Source: an uncultured Dysosmobacter sp.
GTDB lineage: Bacteria; Bacillota; Clostridia; Oscillospirales; Oscillospiraceae
Length of the DNA stretch: 64,000 nt
Assembly (NCBI GenBank): GCA_934590165.1
Contig: CAKTOO010000012.1
Span: forward strand, 1-64,000
Reading direction: 5' to 3'
The notes beneath the pieces were generated by a model. It ran no database searches and was not told the DNA's origin. It saw only the letters and a program-made list of their open reading frames with translations. Each line of letters begins with the position of its first letter. Position 1 is the first letter of the stretch. Of the stretch, positions 17,026-25,458 are shown in pieces. The translations under genes and the position numbers were made by a program.

Positions 17026-18561
17026 ATGAAAGCGATCTTTATTCTGGCAGACAGCACCAACCGCCGATTCCTGAATCTATACGGCTCCAAATCCCCCGCC
17101 CTCACTCCCAACATCGACCGCATCGCCGCCAGAGGCACCGTGTTTGAAAACCACTGGTGCGGCTCCGCCCCCTGTATGCCCGCCCGCCGGGACATCATGA
17201 CCGGCCGCCTGAACTTTCTGGAAAAGCCCTGGGGCGGCATTGAGCCCTTTGACCAGACGCTGCCGGCCCTTCTGAAGACCCGCAACGTGTACACCCGGAT
17301 GGTTACAGACCATTACCTCTATTTCCACGTGGGCGGCGAGAACTACTGGAATGACTTCACCTCCTGGGAAATGATCCGCGGCCAGGAGTTCGACTCCCTG
17401 AATATGCCCGCCGGCCCCAACGGCATTCTGGACTGCGCCCGCCCTGATGGCTATAAGGGCATCTATTCCCGGGAGCATGACGAAACCTACGGCGCCTTCC
17501 GCTCTGAGGAGGAGTACCCCAGCCCCATGACCATGAAAAACGCCGCCGCCTGGCTGGAGAAGAACGCCGACGCCGACAATTTCATGCTGTGGGTGGAGGG
17601 CTTTGACCCCCACGAGCCCTTTGACGTGCCCCAGAAATACATCGACCTCTACCGGGAGGATGCCGGAGACACCTACGAGGGCCAGCCCTGCTACTGGCCG
17701 GAATACCGCAAGAACATCTTCACCGACGAGGAGACCCGCCACCTGAACGTCCGCTACAAGGCGCTGCTGACCATGACGGACCACTACATCGGCAAGATCC
17801 TGGACGTTCTGGACCGCCACGATATGTGGAAGGACACCATGGTGATCTTTACCACGGACCACGGCTACATGCTGGGCGAGCACGACTACATGGCCAAAAA
17901 CTACATGCCCGCCTACAACGAGGTGTTTCACATCCCCCTGGTGGTATGGGACCCCCGTGTCCAGAAGCAGCCCGCCCGGGTGTCCGGCCTGACCCAGAAT
18001 ATCGACATGTTCCCCACGCTGCTGAGCTACTTCGGCGTGGACATGGGCCAGCTTCACTATCCCATTCACGGCAAGGACCTCTCTCCCATGCTGTCCGGCC
18101 AGCAGGCTTCCCTGCGGGACGGCGTCATCTACGGGTATTTTGGCAAGAGCGTCAACTACACGGACGGCAAGCGCACCTATTTCCGTGCCGCCGCCACGCC
18201 GGAGAACCGCCCTCTGAACGTGTACACCGCCATTCCCACCACGCTGCGCCAGTATTACGGCGTGGGCTGCATCGCGCCGGAGAACTACTGCAAGATCCGT
18301 CCGGGCGCCTCTCTGCCCTACACCAATTATCCGGTGTACAGCTTCCCGGCGGACATCATTGATTTCAAAAATCCCTCTCAGGAATACAGCAAGCGCGCTG
18401 AGCAGAACAGCGAGACCTGCCTGTTTGACCAGGAAACAGATTATGAGCAGGAGCACCCCCTCCAAGATCCGGCCCTGCTGGCAGAATACGAGGGCAGGCT
18501 GAAAGCCTGCATGGAGGCCCACCAGGCTCCCGCCGAGCAGTATGAGCGGCTGGGTCTGTAA
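17026..18561 (+). CDS. Type I sulfatase, CxPxR class (sulfatase 2)
   Basis: A 511-residue sulfatase with SAPCMPARRDIMTGR (about residues 47-61; the Cys is the formylglycine precursor), FTTDHGYMLGEHDYMAKN (about 280-297), and the shared C-terminal APAEQYERLGL, nearly the same as in sulfatases 1 and 4. No signal peptide, so a cytoplasmic substrate is expected. ATG 17026 has GAAAGGA upstream; an ATG at 16960 falls inside the promoter and is rejected. Followed after 46 bases by the TauE/SafE-type exporter, probably cotranscribed, which suggests that released sulfate or sulfite is exported. Confidence 0.9.
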   Translation: MKAIFILADSTNRRFLNLYGSKSPALTPNIDRIAARGTVFENHWCGSAPCMPARRDIMTGRLNFLEKPWGGIEPFDQTLPALLKTRNVYTRMVTDHYLYFHVGGENYWNDFTSWEMIRGQEFDSLNMPAGPNGILDCARPDGYKGIYSREHDETYGAFRSEEEYPSPMTMKNAAAWLEKNADADNFMLWVEGFDPHEPFDVPQKYIDLYREDAGDTYEGQPCYWPEYRKNIFTDEETRHLNVRYKALLTMTDHYIGKILDVLDRHDMWKDTMVIFTTDHGYMLGEHDYMAKNYMPAYNEVFHIPLVVWDPRVQKQPARVSGLTQNIDMFPTLLSYFGVDMGQLHYPIHGKDLSPMLSGQQASLRDGVIYGYFGKSVNYTDGKRTYFRAAATPENRPLNVYTAIPTTLRQYYGVGCIAPENYCKIRPGASLPYTNYPVYSFPADIIDFKNPSQEYSKRAEQNSETCLFDQETDYEQEHPLQDPALLAEYEGRLKACMEAHQAPAEQYERLGL

Positions 18562-18607
18562 AGGACTTTGCCCTTTCGGCCAACACATCAGAAAAGAAGG
18601 CTCCCGG

Positions 18608-19330
18608 ATGACATTGTATTTCATTGCCTGTGTGCTGGGACAGTTTTTGCAGACGGCCGCGGGCTTCGGCTTCGGCATTTTGGTCATGGCTGTGGCCGGC
18701 ATGTTTCTGCCGGTGACGGCGGTTGCCTCCGCCAACGGCATCTTGGGTCCCCTGACGAACCTGTTTTTCCTGTTCCGGTACTGGCGAAAACTGAACCTGC
18801 GGCTGATCTTCTGGCCCGCCCTCAGCGGGCTGGTGGCCGGCACCGTGGCCATCTACACCATTCAGTTCATTCCCCTGACCTTCCTGCGGGGACTGCTGGG
18901 CATCGCGCTGATGGGTTTGAGCCTGTATTTCATGCTGTTCCAGCAGCGGATCCACATTCTCCCCACCCCCCGCAACGGCATCATCGCCGGCGCCTGCGGC
19001 GGCCTTCTCTCCGGCTACTTCTCCACAGGCGGCCCTCCCCTGGTGCTGTACCTGCTGTCCGTGCAGGATGATAAGGAGACGTATATCGTCTGCGTCCAGA
19101 CCCTTTACCTGATTCTCAGCATCGGCAACACCATCGGCCGGATCGCCTCCGGCTATGTCACCGCCGAGGTGCTGCAAATGAGCGCCATCGGCCTGGTGGG
19201 CGCGGGACTGGGGCTGTGGCTGGGGCTGAAGGTGGTAGACCGGCTGAACATCCAGCTGCTGCGTATCATCGCCTATATCCTCATCGGCCTCAGCGGATTG
19301 TGGATGATCCTCAATGCCTGGGTGTTTTGA
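18608..19330 (+). CDS. TSUP (TauE/SafE) family anion permease
   Basis: A 240-residue membrane protein with about seven or eight hydrophobic segments. The repeated DUF81 pattern appears as AAGFGFGILVMAVAGMFLP in the first half and ACGGLLSGYFSTGGPPLVLY in the second. Family members export sulfite, sulfonates or other sulfur anions. Placed directly after sulfatase 2 and before a bidirectional terminator, it probably removes the anion released by desulfation. ATG 18608 is used because upstream codons overlap the sulfatase 2 end; the ribosome-binding site (AGAAGG) is modest. Confidence 0.87.
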   Translation: MTLYFIACVLGQFLQTAAGFGFGILVMAVAGMFLPVTAVASANGILGPLTNLFFLFRYWRKLNLRLIFWPALSGLVAGTVAIYTIQFIPLTFLRGLLGIALMGLSLYFMLFQQRIHILPTPRNGIIAGACGGLLSGYFSTGGPPLVLYLLSVQDDKETYIVCVQTLYLILSIGNTIGRIASGYVTAEVLQMSAIGLVGAGLGLWLGLKVVDRLNIQLLRIIAYILIGLSGLWMILNAWVF

Positions 19331-19340
19331 TGAAATATGA

Positions 19341-19384
19341 AGCAGGTCCCTGAAGCCAAAATGGCTTCAGGGACCTGCTTTTTT
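19341..19384. terminator. Bidirectional terminator
   Basis: A perfect 17-bp stem (19341-19357 with 19363-19379), loop AAAAT, T-run 19379-19384. It separates the convergent TSUP and anSME genes. Confidence 0.95.
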
Positions 19385-19387
19385 CCG

Positions 19388-20530
19388 CTATTTTGTGCCG
19401 CCGTAGGGAGAGCGTCTTCCCAAAATCAGCCGCACCGCCTGCTCCAGCTGGCGGCCTCTGGCGGTGAAAAACGCCCGGTAGGCCTCGCAGTAGAAATTCC
19501 GGTCCAGCCGCCCGTTCTCCAGGGCCAGCCGGTCCCGGCGGCAGCCATTGCGGCAGATGCCGTACAGGCTGCACTTCCGGCACTCCTCCGGCACCCGCAG
19601 GGAGGCCTGAATGAAGGCCTGTGCCACCTCTCCCTGCTGCATCTGAGCAAAGGACTGCTCTCCCACGGTGCCCATCCGCCACTGGTCCAGCACGTAGAAG
19701 TCGCAGGGATAGACGCCGCCGTCTCCCTCCACCACGAACTGAACGGAGCAGCAGCCGGTCATGCTGCACACCTCCGGCCGCTCGCCCAGCAGGATGCTCA
19801 TCCAGTTATCCAGGTGGCGGATGCTGACGTAATCGCCCTTTTGCAGGTCATCAAACCACAGGTCAAACAGCCGGATCAAAAAATCGCCATATTCCCGGCA
19901 GGAGAGATGGTACTTCTCCCCGCCCCGCTGGCTGTCCAGCGGTTCCAGGCAGGGGATGAATTGCAGCCAGTGAAAGCCCTGCTTTTGATAAAAGTGATAG
20001 ATCTGCCCGATGGACCGGGCATTTTTTCCCGTGACCACGCAGAGGATGTTGTATTCCACATGGTACCGGTCAAAGAGCTTCGCCGCGTGCATCACCCGGT
20101 TGAACGTGCCCTTTCCGGCCCGGTCCTTCCGGTTCAGATTGTGCAGCTCCGCCGGCCCGTCCAGGGAAAGGCCCACCAGAAAGTGGTTTTCCGCCAGGAA
20201 CGCCGCCCACGCCTCGTCGATGCAGTAGCCATTCGTTTGGATGGCGTTGTGGATCCGCACGCCGGGTCTGGCGTATTTTTTTTGCAGCTCCACCACGCTC
20301 CGGTAAAATTCCAGTCCCGCCAGCGTGGGCTCCCCGCCCTGGAAGGCAAAGGAGCAGATGCCCTCGGCATATTCCATGGCGGCGGCAATGACCTGTTCCA
20401 TCCGCTCCAGGGACAGCATTCCCTCAAAGGCGTGCTCCCGGTGCTCCGCCACATCCCGGTAAAAGCAGTAGGCACAGGCCATGTTGCAGGCCGAGGAGGC
20501 CGGTTTGATCAAAACGTTGACTGCGGGCAT
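19388..20530 (-). CDS. Anaerobic sulfatase-maturating radical SAM enzyme (anSME)
   Basis: Oxidises the active-site Cys (or Ser) of sulfatases to formylglycine without oxygen. The radical SAM cluster motif CNMACAYC (residues 14-21) follows KPASSACN. FQGGEPTLAGLEF (about 64-76) binds SAM. A C-terminal SPASM domain (about 255-355) supplies Cys for two auxiliary 4Fe-4S clusters (CSMTGCC, VYPCDFYVL, CRKCSLYGICRNGC, YCEAYR). The 380-residue length is typical. GGGAG lies 7 bases before the ATG. It is the only maturase seen, so it probably serves all four sulfatases. Confidence 0.94.
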   Translation of the reverse strand: MPAVNVLIKPASSACNMACAYCFYRDVAEHREHAFEGMLSLERMEQVIAAAMEYAEGICSFAFQGGEPTLAGLEFYRSVVELQKKYARPGVRIHNAIQTNGYCIDEAWAAFLAENHFLVGLSLDGPAELHNLNRKDRAGKGTFNRVMHAAKLFDRYHVEYNILCVVTGKNARSIGQIYHFYQKQGFHWLQFIPCLEPLDSQRGGEKYHLSCREYGDFLIRLFDLWFDDLQKGDYVSIRHLDNWMSILLGERPEVCSMTGCCSVQFVVEGDGGVYPCDFYVLDQWRMGTVGEQSFAQMQQGEVAQAFIQASLRVPEECRKCSLYGICRNGCRRDRLALENGRLDRNFYCEAYRAFFTARGRQLEQAVRLILGRRSPYGGTK

Positions 20531-20620
20531 CTTTTTTCTCCCCTTCTTTCAAGCGGCACGGCGCCGCGGATTGCCAGCACCGCTATCATACCACCCGGCG
20601 GCAAAGGACACAACCTGTCC

Positions 20621-22159
20621 TTAAATAATATGCCGGTCCGCCGCGCAGGCGGTGGCCCAGGTCATCTGAGCCGCGGGATAGTGGTCCGTAATGTAGTCCG
20701 CCCTGCGGCGGGCTTCCTCCACCTGGCCGGCGTATGCCGGGTCACCGGCGAGATTCTTCGTTTCGCCGGGGTCTTGCTCCAGGTCGTAAAATTCCTCATA
20801 GGGCGCCTCGCCCAACGCATAGCCCAGATAGCGGATATACTTGGACCGCTCCGTCACGACGCTCCGCCAGGCATTGGACCGGCGGCCGCCGGCGCCCCGC
20901 TTGCGCAGGACCTCGGAAAAATCCGTGCCGTCGTGGCGTTCCTCGGAGTAATCGCTCTCGCTGTATGCAAAGTCCCGGTGCCGCTCTGCCTTCCCCTCCA
21001 GAACCGGCAGGAAGGAGCGGCAGGGAATGCGGTCATTGTAGGCGGGCCAAGGGCGGCTCAGAGCCGTTTGAGGCTCCAGTCCCGCATAATCCAGAATGGT
21101 GGCCGCGATGTCGTGGAGCTCCACCGGGCAGGTGCGCTTTCCCACCGGTACCGCTCCGGGCAACCACGCCGCCAGGGGCACATTCAAGGCCTGCCGCCAG
21201 GGCACACCCTTTTGGATCATGTAATGATCCCCCAGCATGTCCCCGTGGTCGGAGACAAACAGGACCAGGGTGTCCTTCAGCAGGTCCCGGCGCTCCAGCA
21301 GCGCCAGGATCTCCCCGATCTGGTCATCGATGAGCCGGATCATGGCCTTGGCACTGCGGCGCTGGCGGTACAGGGCCTCCTTTTCCGCCTCCGTCAGCAC
21401 CTGCCCCTCCGGCAGAAGGAAATCATCCCTCCGCTCCAGGGGGAACATATCCAGATACCGCTGAGGCGCGTCATAGGGCTTGTGGGGGCCGCAGAAGGAG
21501 ACCTTCATGTAAAAGGGCTTGTCCGCCGGATGCTTTTCCAGCTGCTCCCGGGCCACACGGCCCGTCACCACGTCGATGTAGTCCTCCTCGTCAAAGGGCC
21601 AGGGGAGTGCTTTGTCATAGTTGTGGTCCGCTGTGTCGCCGTTGATGCCGCCGCACTCCACGAAGAAGTCCCGCACGGCGGGCAGCATGCCCTTTTGGTT
21701 CAGGTAATCGCCGTAAAAGCAGTAATTGCCCACCACCTGCTGCTTGCCGGCGGTCTCCCACACGAAGTCATAGCCGAACGTTTTCTCACCCTCCACGCCG
21801 GCCACCGGGTCCATGCCGCAGCCCCGGGGCGTGGACCAAGGGTAGGTTTGCAGATAGTGGAACTTGCCGATGCCGTAAGTGGTGTATCCCGCCTTTTGCA
21901 GGGCCTGCATGAACGTCGGGATCTGGGGGAACAGGTCCCCGGCCATGGTGAGCGTCCCGATCTGGCGGGAGTAGCGGCCGGTGATGAGGGAGGTCCTGGC
22001 CGGCGTGCAGATGGGGTTGGTGGTCTGGCAGTTGGTGAAATGGGCATGGGCGGCAATACGGTCAATGTTGGGCGTCACCGCGCCGCAGCCGTTTTCCGCA
22101 TATCCCACGTACTCCGCCCGCTGCTGGTCCGTCATAAACAGCAGGATATTCTTTGGCAT
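20621..22159 (-). CDS. Type I sulfatase, CTPAR class (sulfatase 3)
   Basis: A 512-residue sulfatase of a different subfamily. N-terminal FMTDQQRAEYVG holds the first metal Asp, PICTPARTSLITGRYSRQIG (about 46-65) has the formylglycine Cys, and FVSDHGDMLGDHYMIQKG (about 283-300) supplies the second metal pair and catalytic His. The layout resembles arylsulfatase, choline-sulfatase-like and GAG-sulfatase families. No signal peptide. ATG 22159 follows GGAAAGGAAG; the open frame runs 36 codons further into a hairpin region. It lies upstream of anSME with a 90-base gap and is probably cotranscribed with it. Confidence 0.9.
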   Translation of the reverse strand: MPKNILLFMTDQQRAEYVGYAENGCGAVTPNIDRIAAHAHFTNCQTTNPICTPARTSLITGRYSRQIGTLTMAGDLFPQIPTFMQALQKAGYTTYGIGKFHYLQTYPWSTPRGCGMDPVAGVEGEKTFGYDFVWETAGKQQVVGNYCFYGDYLNQKGMLPAVRDFFVECGGINGDTADHNYDKALPWPFDEEDYIDVVTGRVAREQLEKHPADKPFYMKVSFCGPHKPYDAPQRYLDMFPLERRDDFLLPEGQVLTEAEKEALYRQRRSAKAMIRLIDDQIGEILALLERRDLLKDTLVLFVSDHGDMLGDHYMIQKGVPWRQALNVPLAAWLPGAVPVGKRTCPVELHDIAATILDYAGLEPQTALSRPWPAYNDRIPCRSFLPVLEGKAERHRDFAYSESDYSEERHDGTDFSEVLRKRGAGGRRSNAWRSVVTERSKYIRYLGYALGEAPYEEFYDLEQDPGETKNLAGDPAYAGQVEEARRRADYITDHYPAAQMTWATACAADRHII

Positions 22160-22232
22160 ACGATTCTTCCTTTCCTTGCCGCCTGCGGAGCGCAGGCGCT
22201 CCACAGGGGCATTCATCTGTTCTTTGAAAGAG

Positions 22233-22263
22233 GACCGGCCGCCTGACGGGCAGGCGGCCGGTC
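22233..22263 (-). terminator. Terminator after the ABC operon
   Basis: A 13-bp GC-rich stem (22233-22245 with 22251-22263), loop of five bases, then a weak T-rich tail on the minus strand. A second hairpin, GCCTGCG-GAG-CGCAGGC, is at 22181-22197 in the sulfatase 3 leader. Confidence 0.7.
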
Positions 22264-22268
22264 TCATT

Positions 22269-23015
22269 TTACCACCACTTGATCAAATCTGTTACTTGAT
22301 TCCGCAGGTCCACAAATTCCTGGGACATAACATCCCGCGGCAGGGGAAGCGGATTGTGCAGGACCGTCTTGACAGAGGTAGGCTTGTTGGTCAGAACCAT
22401 GATGTTCTGGCTGAGGTAGACCGCCTCTTCGATGTTGTGGGTGATGAACAGCACAGTGGTGCCGGTCTTTTTCCACAGCTTCAAAAGCTCGTCCTCCAGT
22501 TTGAAGCGCAGGTCGATGTCCAGCTGTCCGTAAGGCTCGTCCATCAGCAGCAGCTCCGGCTTCGTGGCGAAGGCCCGGGCAATGGCTACACGCTGCAGCA
22601 TACTGATGGAAAGCTGGCTGGGATAATAGCTGCGGAACTTCGTCAGGCCCACGATATCCAGCATCTCCTCCACACTGGCATCCGCCTCCTCCTTGGGGAC
22701 CCGCTTGATCTCCAGGCCGAAGCGGACATTCTGCTCCACGGTCAGCCACGGGAAGGAGGAATACTCCTGGAAAATATAGGAGATGTTCTGCTTTTTGGGG
22801 TCCACCGGGATGCCGTTGACCAAAATCTCGCCCGCGGTGGGCTCATACAGCCGGGTCAGACTGTTGAGGAACGTGGTCTTGCCGCAGCCGGTGGGGCCCA
22901 CGATGCAGAGGAACTCGCCCTCCTGCACCTCGAAATTCAGGTCGTCCAGCACCAGAAGATCGCCGAATTTTTTGGTCAGGTGATTCACCACGACCTTGGG
23001 TTCTTTTTTCTCCAT
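22269..23015 (-). CDS. ABC transporter ATPase (nitrate/sulfonate/taurine type) with degenerate signature
   Basis: A 248-residue importer ATPase. Walker A GPTGCGKTT (about 40-48), Q-loop FQEYSSFPWLT, Walker B ELLLMDEPYGQLD and H-loop FITHNIEEA are all good. The signature motif, normally LSGGQ, reads LSISM in YPSQLSISMLQRVAIARA. ATP sites form between Walker A/B of one subunit and the signature of the other, so its own signature would make the opposing site degenerate. ATG 23015 has AGGAGG nine bases upstream; a GTG at 23033 overlapping the previous stop is the alternative. Last gene of the ABC operon. Confidence 0.92.
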   Translation of the reverse strand: MEKKEPKVVVNHLTKKFGDLLVLDDLNFEVQEGEFLCIVGPTGCGKTTFLNSLTRLYEPTAGEILVNGIPVDPKKQNISYIFQEYSSFPWLTVEQNVRFGLEIKRVPKEEADASVEEMLDIVGLTKFRSYYPSQLSISMLQRVAIARAFATKPELLLMDEPYGQLDIDLRFKLEDELLKLWKKTGTTVLFITHNIEEAVYLSQNIMVLTNKPTSVKTVLHNPLPLPRDVMSQEFVDLRNQVTDLIKWW

Positions 23016-23029
23016 GTCAGCCGGCCTCC

Positions 23030-23797
23030 TCACAGGGTATGGTCCACGACCGCGTCGATCTCACGGCGCAGCCGCAGGAATTCCGGGTCCGTGTAGTTCC
23101 GGGGGCGGGGAAGATTGATCTCATACTCCGCCTTGACCCCGGTGGGACAGTTCCGCAGGACCAGAATCCGGTCCGCCAGGTAGACAGCCTCCTCGATGTT
23201 GTTGGTCACGAAAATGACCGTGCGCTTTTCTGCCTGCCAGATGCGGGTCAGCTCGTCCTGCATCAGGTAGCGAGTCTGGGCGTCCAGGTGTCCGAAGGGC
23301 TCGTCCAGCAGCATGACCAGAGGCTCGTTGCAGTAGGCCCGGGCAATGCCCACCCGCTGCTGCATGCCGCCGGAGAGCTTCACCGGGAAGGAGTTTTCAA
23401 AGCCTTGCAGGCCCACCAGGTCGATGTACTTCTGGGCCCGGCGGCTGCGCTCCTCTTTCTTCACGCCCTGCATCTTGGGGCCGTACTCCACGTTGCCCAT
23501 GACGGTCAGCCAGGGGAACAGGGCGGTGTTCTGGAACACCATGCCCCGCTCGGGGCCAGGGCGGTCCACAGGTTTTCCGTCGCAGATGATCTCTCCGGCC
23601 GTGGGCATTTCAAAGCCGGCGATCATGTTCAAAATCGTGCTTTTGCCGCACTGGCCGGGGCCGAACAGCACCAAAAATTCGTTTTCGCGGACCTGGATGT
23701 TCAGGTCGCCCACGACTTTATACATACCCTCCTCGGGCTTGTCGAACTCCTTGTCCACATGGCGGAATTCGATCAATACATTCTTATTTTCACTCAT
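23030..23797 (-). CDS. ABC transporter ATPase (nitrate/sulfonate/taurine type) lacking H-loop His
   Basis: A 255-residue importer ATPase. Walker A GPGQCGKST (about 46-54), Q-loop FQNTALFPWLT, a normal signature KLSGGMQQRVGIARA and Walker B VMLLDEPFGHLD are present. The H-loop reads FVTNNIEEA, with Asn where the switch His (THD/THN) is expected. Its partner ATPase has the reverse pattern. The ATG overlaps the permease stop (ATGA at 23794-23797). It is probably a heterodimer partner in one transporter, since two permeases and two ATPases occur in one operon with a single binding protein. Confidence 0.92.
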   Translation of the reverse strand: MSENKNVLIEFRHVDKEFDKPEEGMYKVVGDLNIQVRENEFLVLFGPGQCGKSTILNMIAGFEMPTAGEIICDGKPVDRPGPERGMVFQNTALFPWLTVMGNVEYGPKMQGVKKEERSRRAQKYIDLVGLQGFENSFPVKLSGGMQQRVGIARAYCNEPLVMLLDEPFGHLDAQTRYLMQDELTRIWQAEKRTVIFVTNNIEEAVYLADRILVLRNCPTGVKAEYEINLPRPRNYTDPEFLRLRREIDAVVDHTL

Positions 23798-24573
23798 TTG
23801 CCTCTCACCGTCCATGCACACAGTTTACTCTCCAGCACCCGCATCAGCGTGGTGATCAGCAGGCCCGTCAGGGCGATGGCCACAATGCCGATCATGATCT
23901 GGGTCATGTTGCCCACGTCCTGTCCGCGGACGATCAGCCAGCCCACGCCCTCGGAGGAGCGGATCATCTCCGCCGCCACGATGGTGGCCCAGGCGGAGCC
24001 CAGCGCCACCTGCAAGCCGGAGAAGATGTAGGGGACCGTTGTGGGCAGCACAATGGTCAAAAACAGCTGCCGGTCATTGGCGCCCAGCATTTTCGAGGCG
24101 CGGACCAACGTCTCGTCCACGGAGTGGACGCCGTTGTAGGTGGTCAGTGCGATGGTAAAGAAGCAGGCCAGGAAGATCAGGAAATACTTGGACCCCTCGT
24201 CAAAGCCGAACCAGATAATGGACAGGGGGATCCACGCGATGGGAGGGATGGGGCGGAGCATCTGGATATAGGGCATGAAGATGGCGTCCGCCACCTTGTA
24301 CCAGCCCATGAGCACGCCCACCAGCACGCCGAAAAAGCCGCCGAACACATAGGGGATCAGCATACGGCGCAGGCTGATGAGGATGTGCATCGTCATGGTC
24401 TTCGTGCCGATGGGCTCGATGAACGCCTTGAAAAAGCCGCCAAATACCGTGACAGGGTCCGGCATGACCTTTCCCAAGGAGGTCAGCTTCGTGGCCGCGT
24501 ACCAGATGCAAAGGAAGATAAAAATACCCACAGCGCCCAGGATCAGGCGCTTGTTTTTCTCATAAGCTCTCAT
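23794..24573 (-). CDS. ABC transporter permease (SsuC/TauC/NrtB family), subunit 1
   Basis: A 259-residue inner-membrane permease with about six segments. The EAA-type cytoplasmic loop that contacts the ATPase reads VRASKMLGANDRQLFLTIVLPTT with spacing typical of the family (here shown only in part), followed by VPYIFSGLQVALGSAWATIV. It overlaps both neighbours by four bases. The second permease of the operon is similar but not identical, which suggests a heterodimeric channel. Confidence 0.92.
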   Translation of the reverse strand: MRAYEKNKRLILGAVGIFIFLCIWYAATKLTSLGKVMPDPVTVFGGFFKAFIEPIGTKTMTMHILISLRRMLIPYVFGGFFGVLVGVLMGWYKVADAIFMPYIQMLRPIPPIAWIPLSIIWFGFDEGSKYFLIFLACFFTIALTTYNGVHSVDETLVRASKMLGANDRQLFLTIVLPTTVPYIFSGLQVALGSAWATIVAAEMIRSSEGVGWLIVRGQDVGNMTQIMIGIVAIALTGLLITTLMRVLESKLCAWTVRGK

Positions 24574-25364
24574 CTGAGTCTGCCTCCCTTGACCACCTTA
24601 TCTCCGATCTTGCGAATGATGGAGGACAGGATCGCGCCGGTGATGGCGATGACCACCATGCCGACAATGACGATATCCAGGCGGAAGATGCCGCGGGCCT
24701 GCTGGATCATGAAGCCCAGGCCGCGGGTGGAGGCCAGCAGCTCAGCGGCCACCAGCGTGGTCCAGGCGGAGCCCAGAGCCACATCCAGGCCGGTGAAGAT
24801 CATGGGCAGCGCCGACGGAATGGCCACCTTCGTCAAAAGGTCCCAGTTGCTGGCGCCGAAGGTCTGACCCACCCACAGGTGGACCGTCTTCGTCTGCTTG
24901 ATGCCCGAATAGCTGTTGATGACCATGGCCACCATGGCGGAAATGAAGATGACCAGAGCCTTGGACATATAGCCGATGCCCACCAGCGTGACCATAACGG
25001 AGGTCCACGCCACGCCGGGGATGGTACGCACCAGGTCAAACACCGGACGCACCAGCATGTCGATCTTGTCGTTCCAGGCCATGAAAATGCCCAGGGGGAT
25101 GCCCACCAGGGCGCCGATGAGATAGCCGCCCAGAGCAACCTTCAGGCTGGCTACCAGATGCTGCAGCAGCGTTGCACCGTCAGGCTTTGTCTCCACCCAT
25201 TTTTTCAAAAATGTCTGGCAGACCTTCACCGGAGACGGCAGCACGTTGGAGCGGAACAGCCCCAGGCCGTCTGTGACCAGCCACCACACAAAAATACCCA
25301 CACAGACGGAAAGCACGCTGATGAGCAGGTACTTATCCATCCGAACGCCTTGCTTTTTCTTCAC
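24570..25364 (-). CDS. ABC transporter permease (SsuC/TauC/NrtB family), subunit 2
   Basis: A 264-residue permease with about six membrane segments and the EAA-loop region GQTFGASNWDLLTKVAIPSA, then PMIFTGLDVALGSAWTTLVA. It starts at a GTG (25364) eight bases after GGGAG; an ATG eight codons later is possible. First gene after the internal terminator that separates it from the binding-protein gene. The substrate class (sulfonate, nitrate, taurine or related) is inferred from family and sulfatase context only. Confidence 0.9.
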   Translation of the reverse strand: MKKKQGVRMDKYLLISVLSVCVGIFVWWLVTDGLGLFRSNVLPSPVKVCQTFLKKWVETKPDGATLLQHLVASLKVALGGYLIGALVGIPLGIFMAWNDKIDMLVRPVFDLVRTIPGVAWTSVMVTLVGIGYMSKALVIFISAMVAMVINSYSGIKQTKTVHLWVGQTFGASNWDLLTKVAIPSALPMIFTGLDVALGSAWTTLVAAELLASTRGLGFMIQQARGIFRLDIVIVGMVVIAITGAILSSIIRKIGDKVVKGGRLR

Positions 25365-25408
25365 AGGAGTGTCTCCCTTCTCAGCTCGCTCAGAAAAAAT
25401 TTTGATTG

Positions 25409-25436
25409 AAAAAGGGGGCCATGGAGCATGGCCCCC
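25409..25436 (-). terminator. Internal (attenuating) terminator after the binding-protein gene
   Basis: A 10-bp stem (25414-25423 with 25427-25436), GAG loop, followed on the minus strand by T5 (25413-25409). It lies between the binding-protein gene and the permease genes, so it would make the lipoprotein more abundant than the membrane components. Confidence 0.85.
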
Positions 25437-25458
25437 CTCTCAGGAACGGTCTCTTTAC

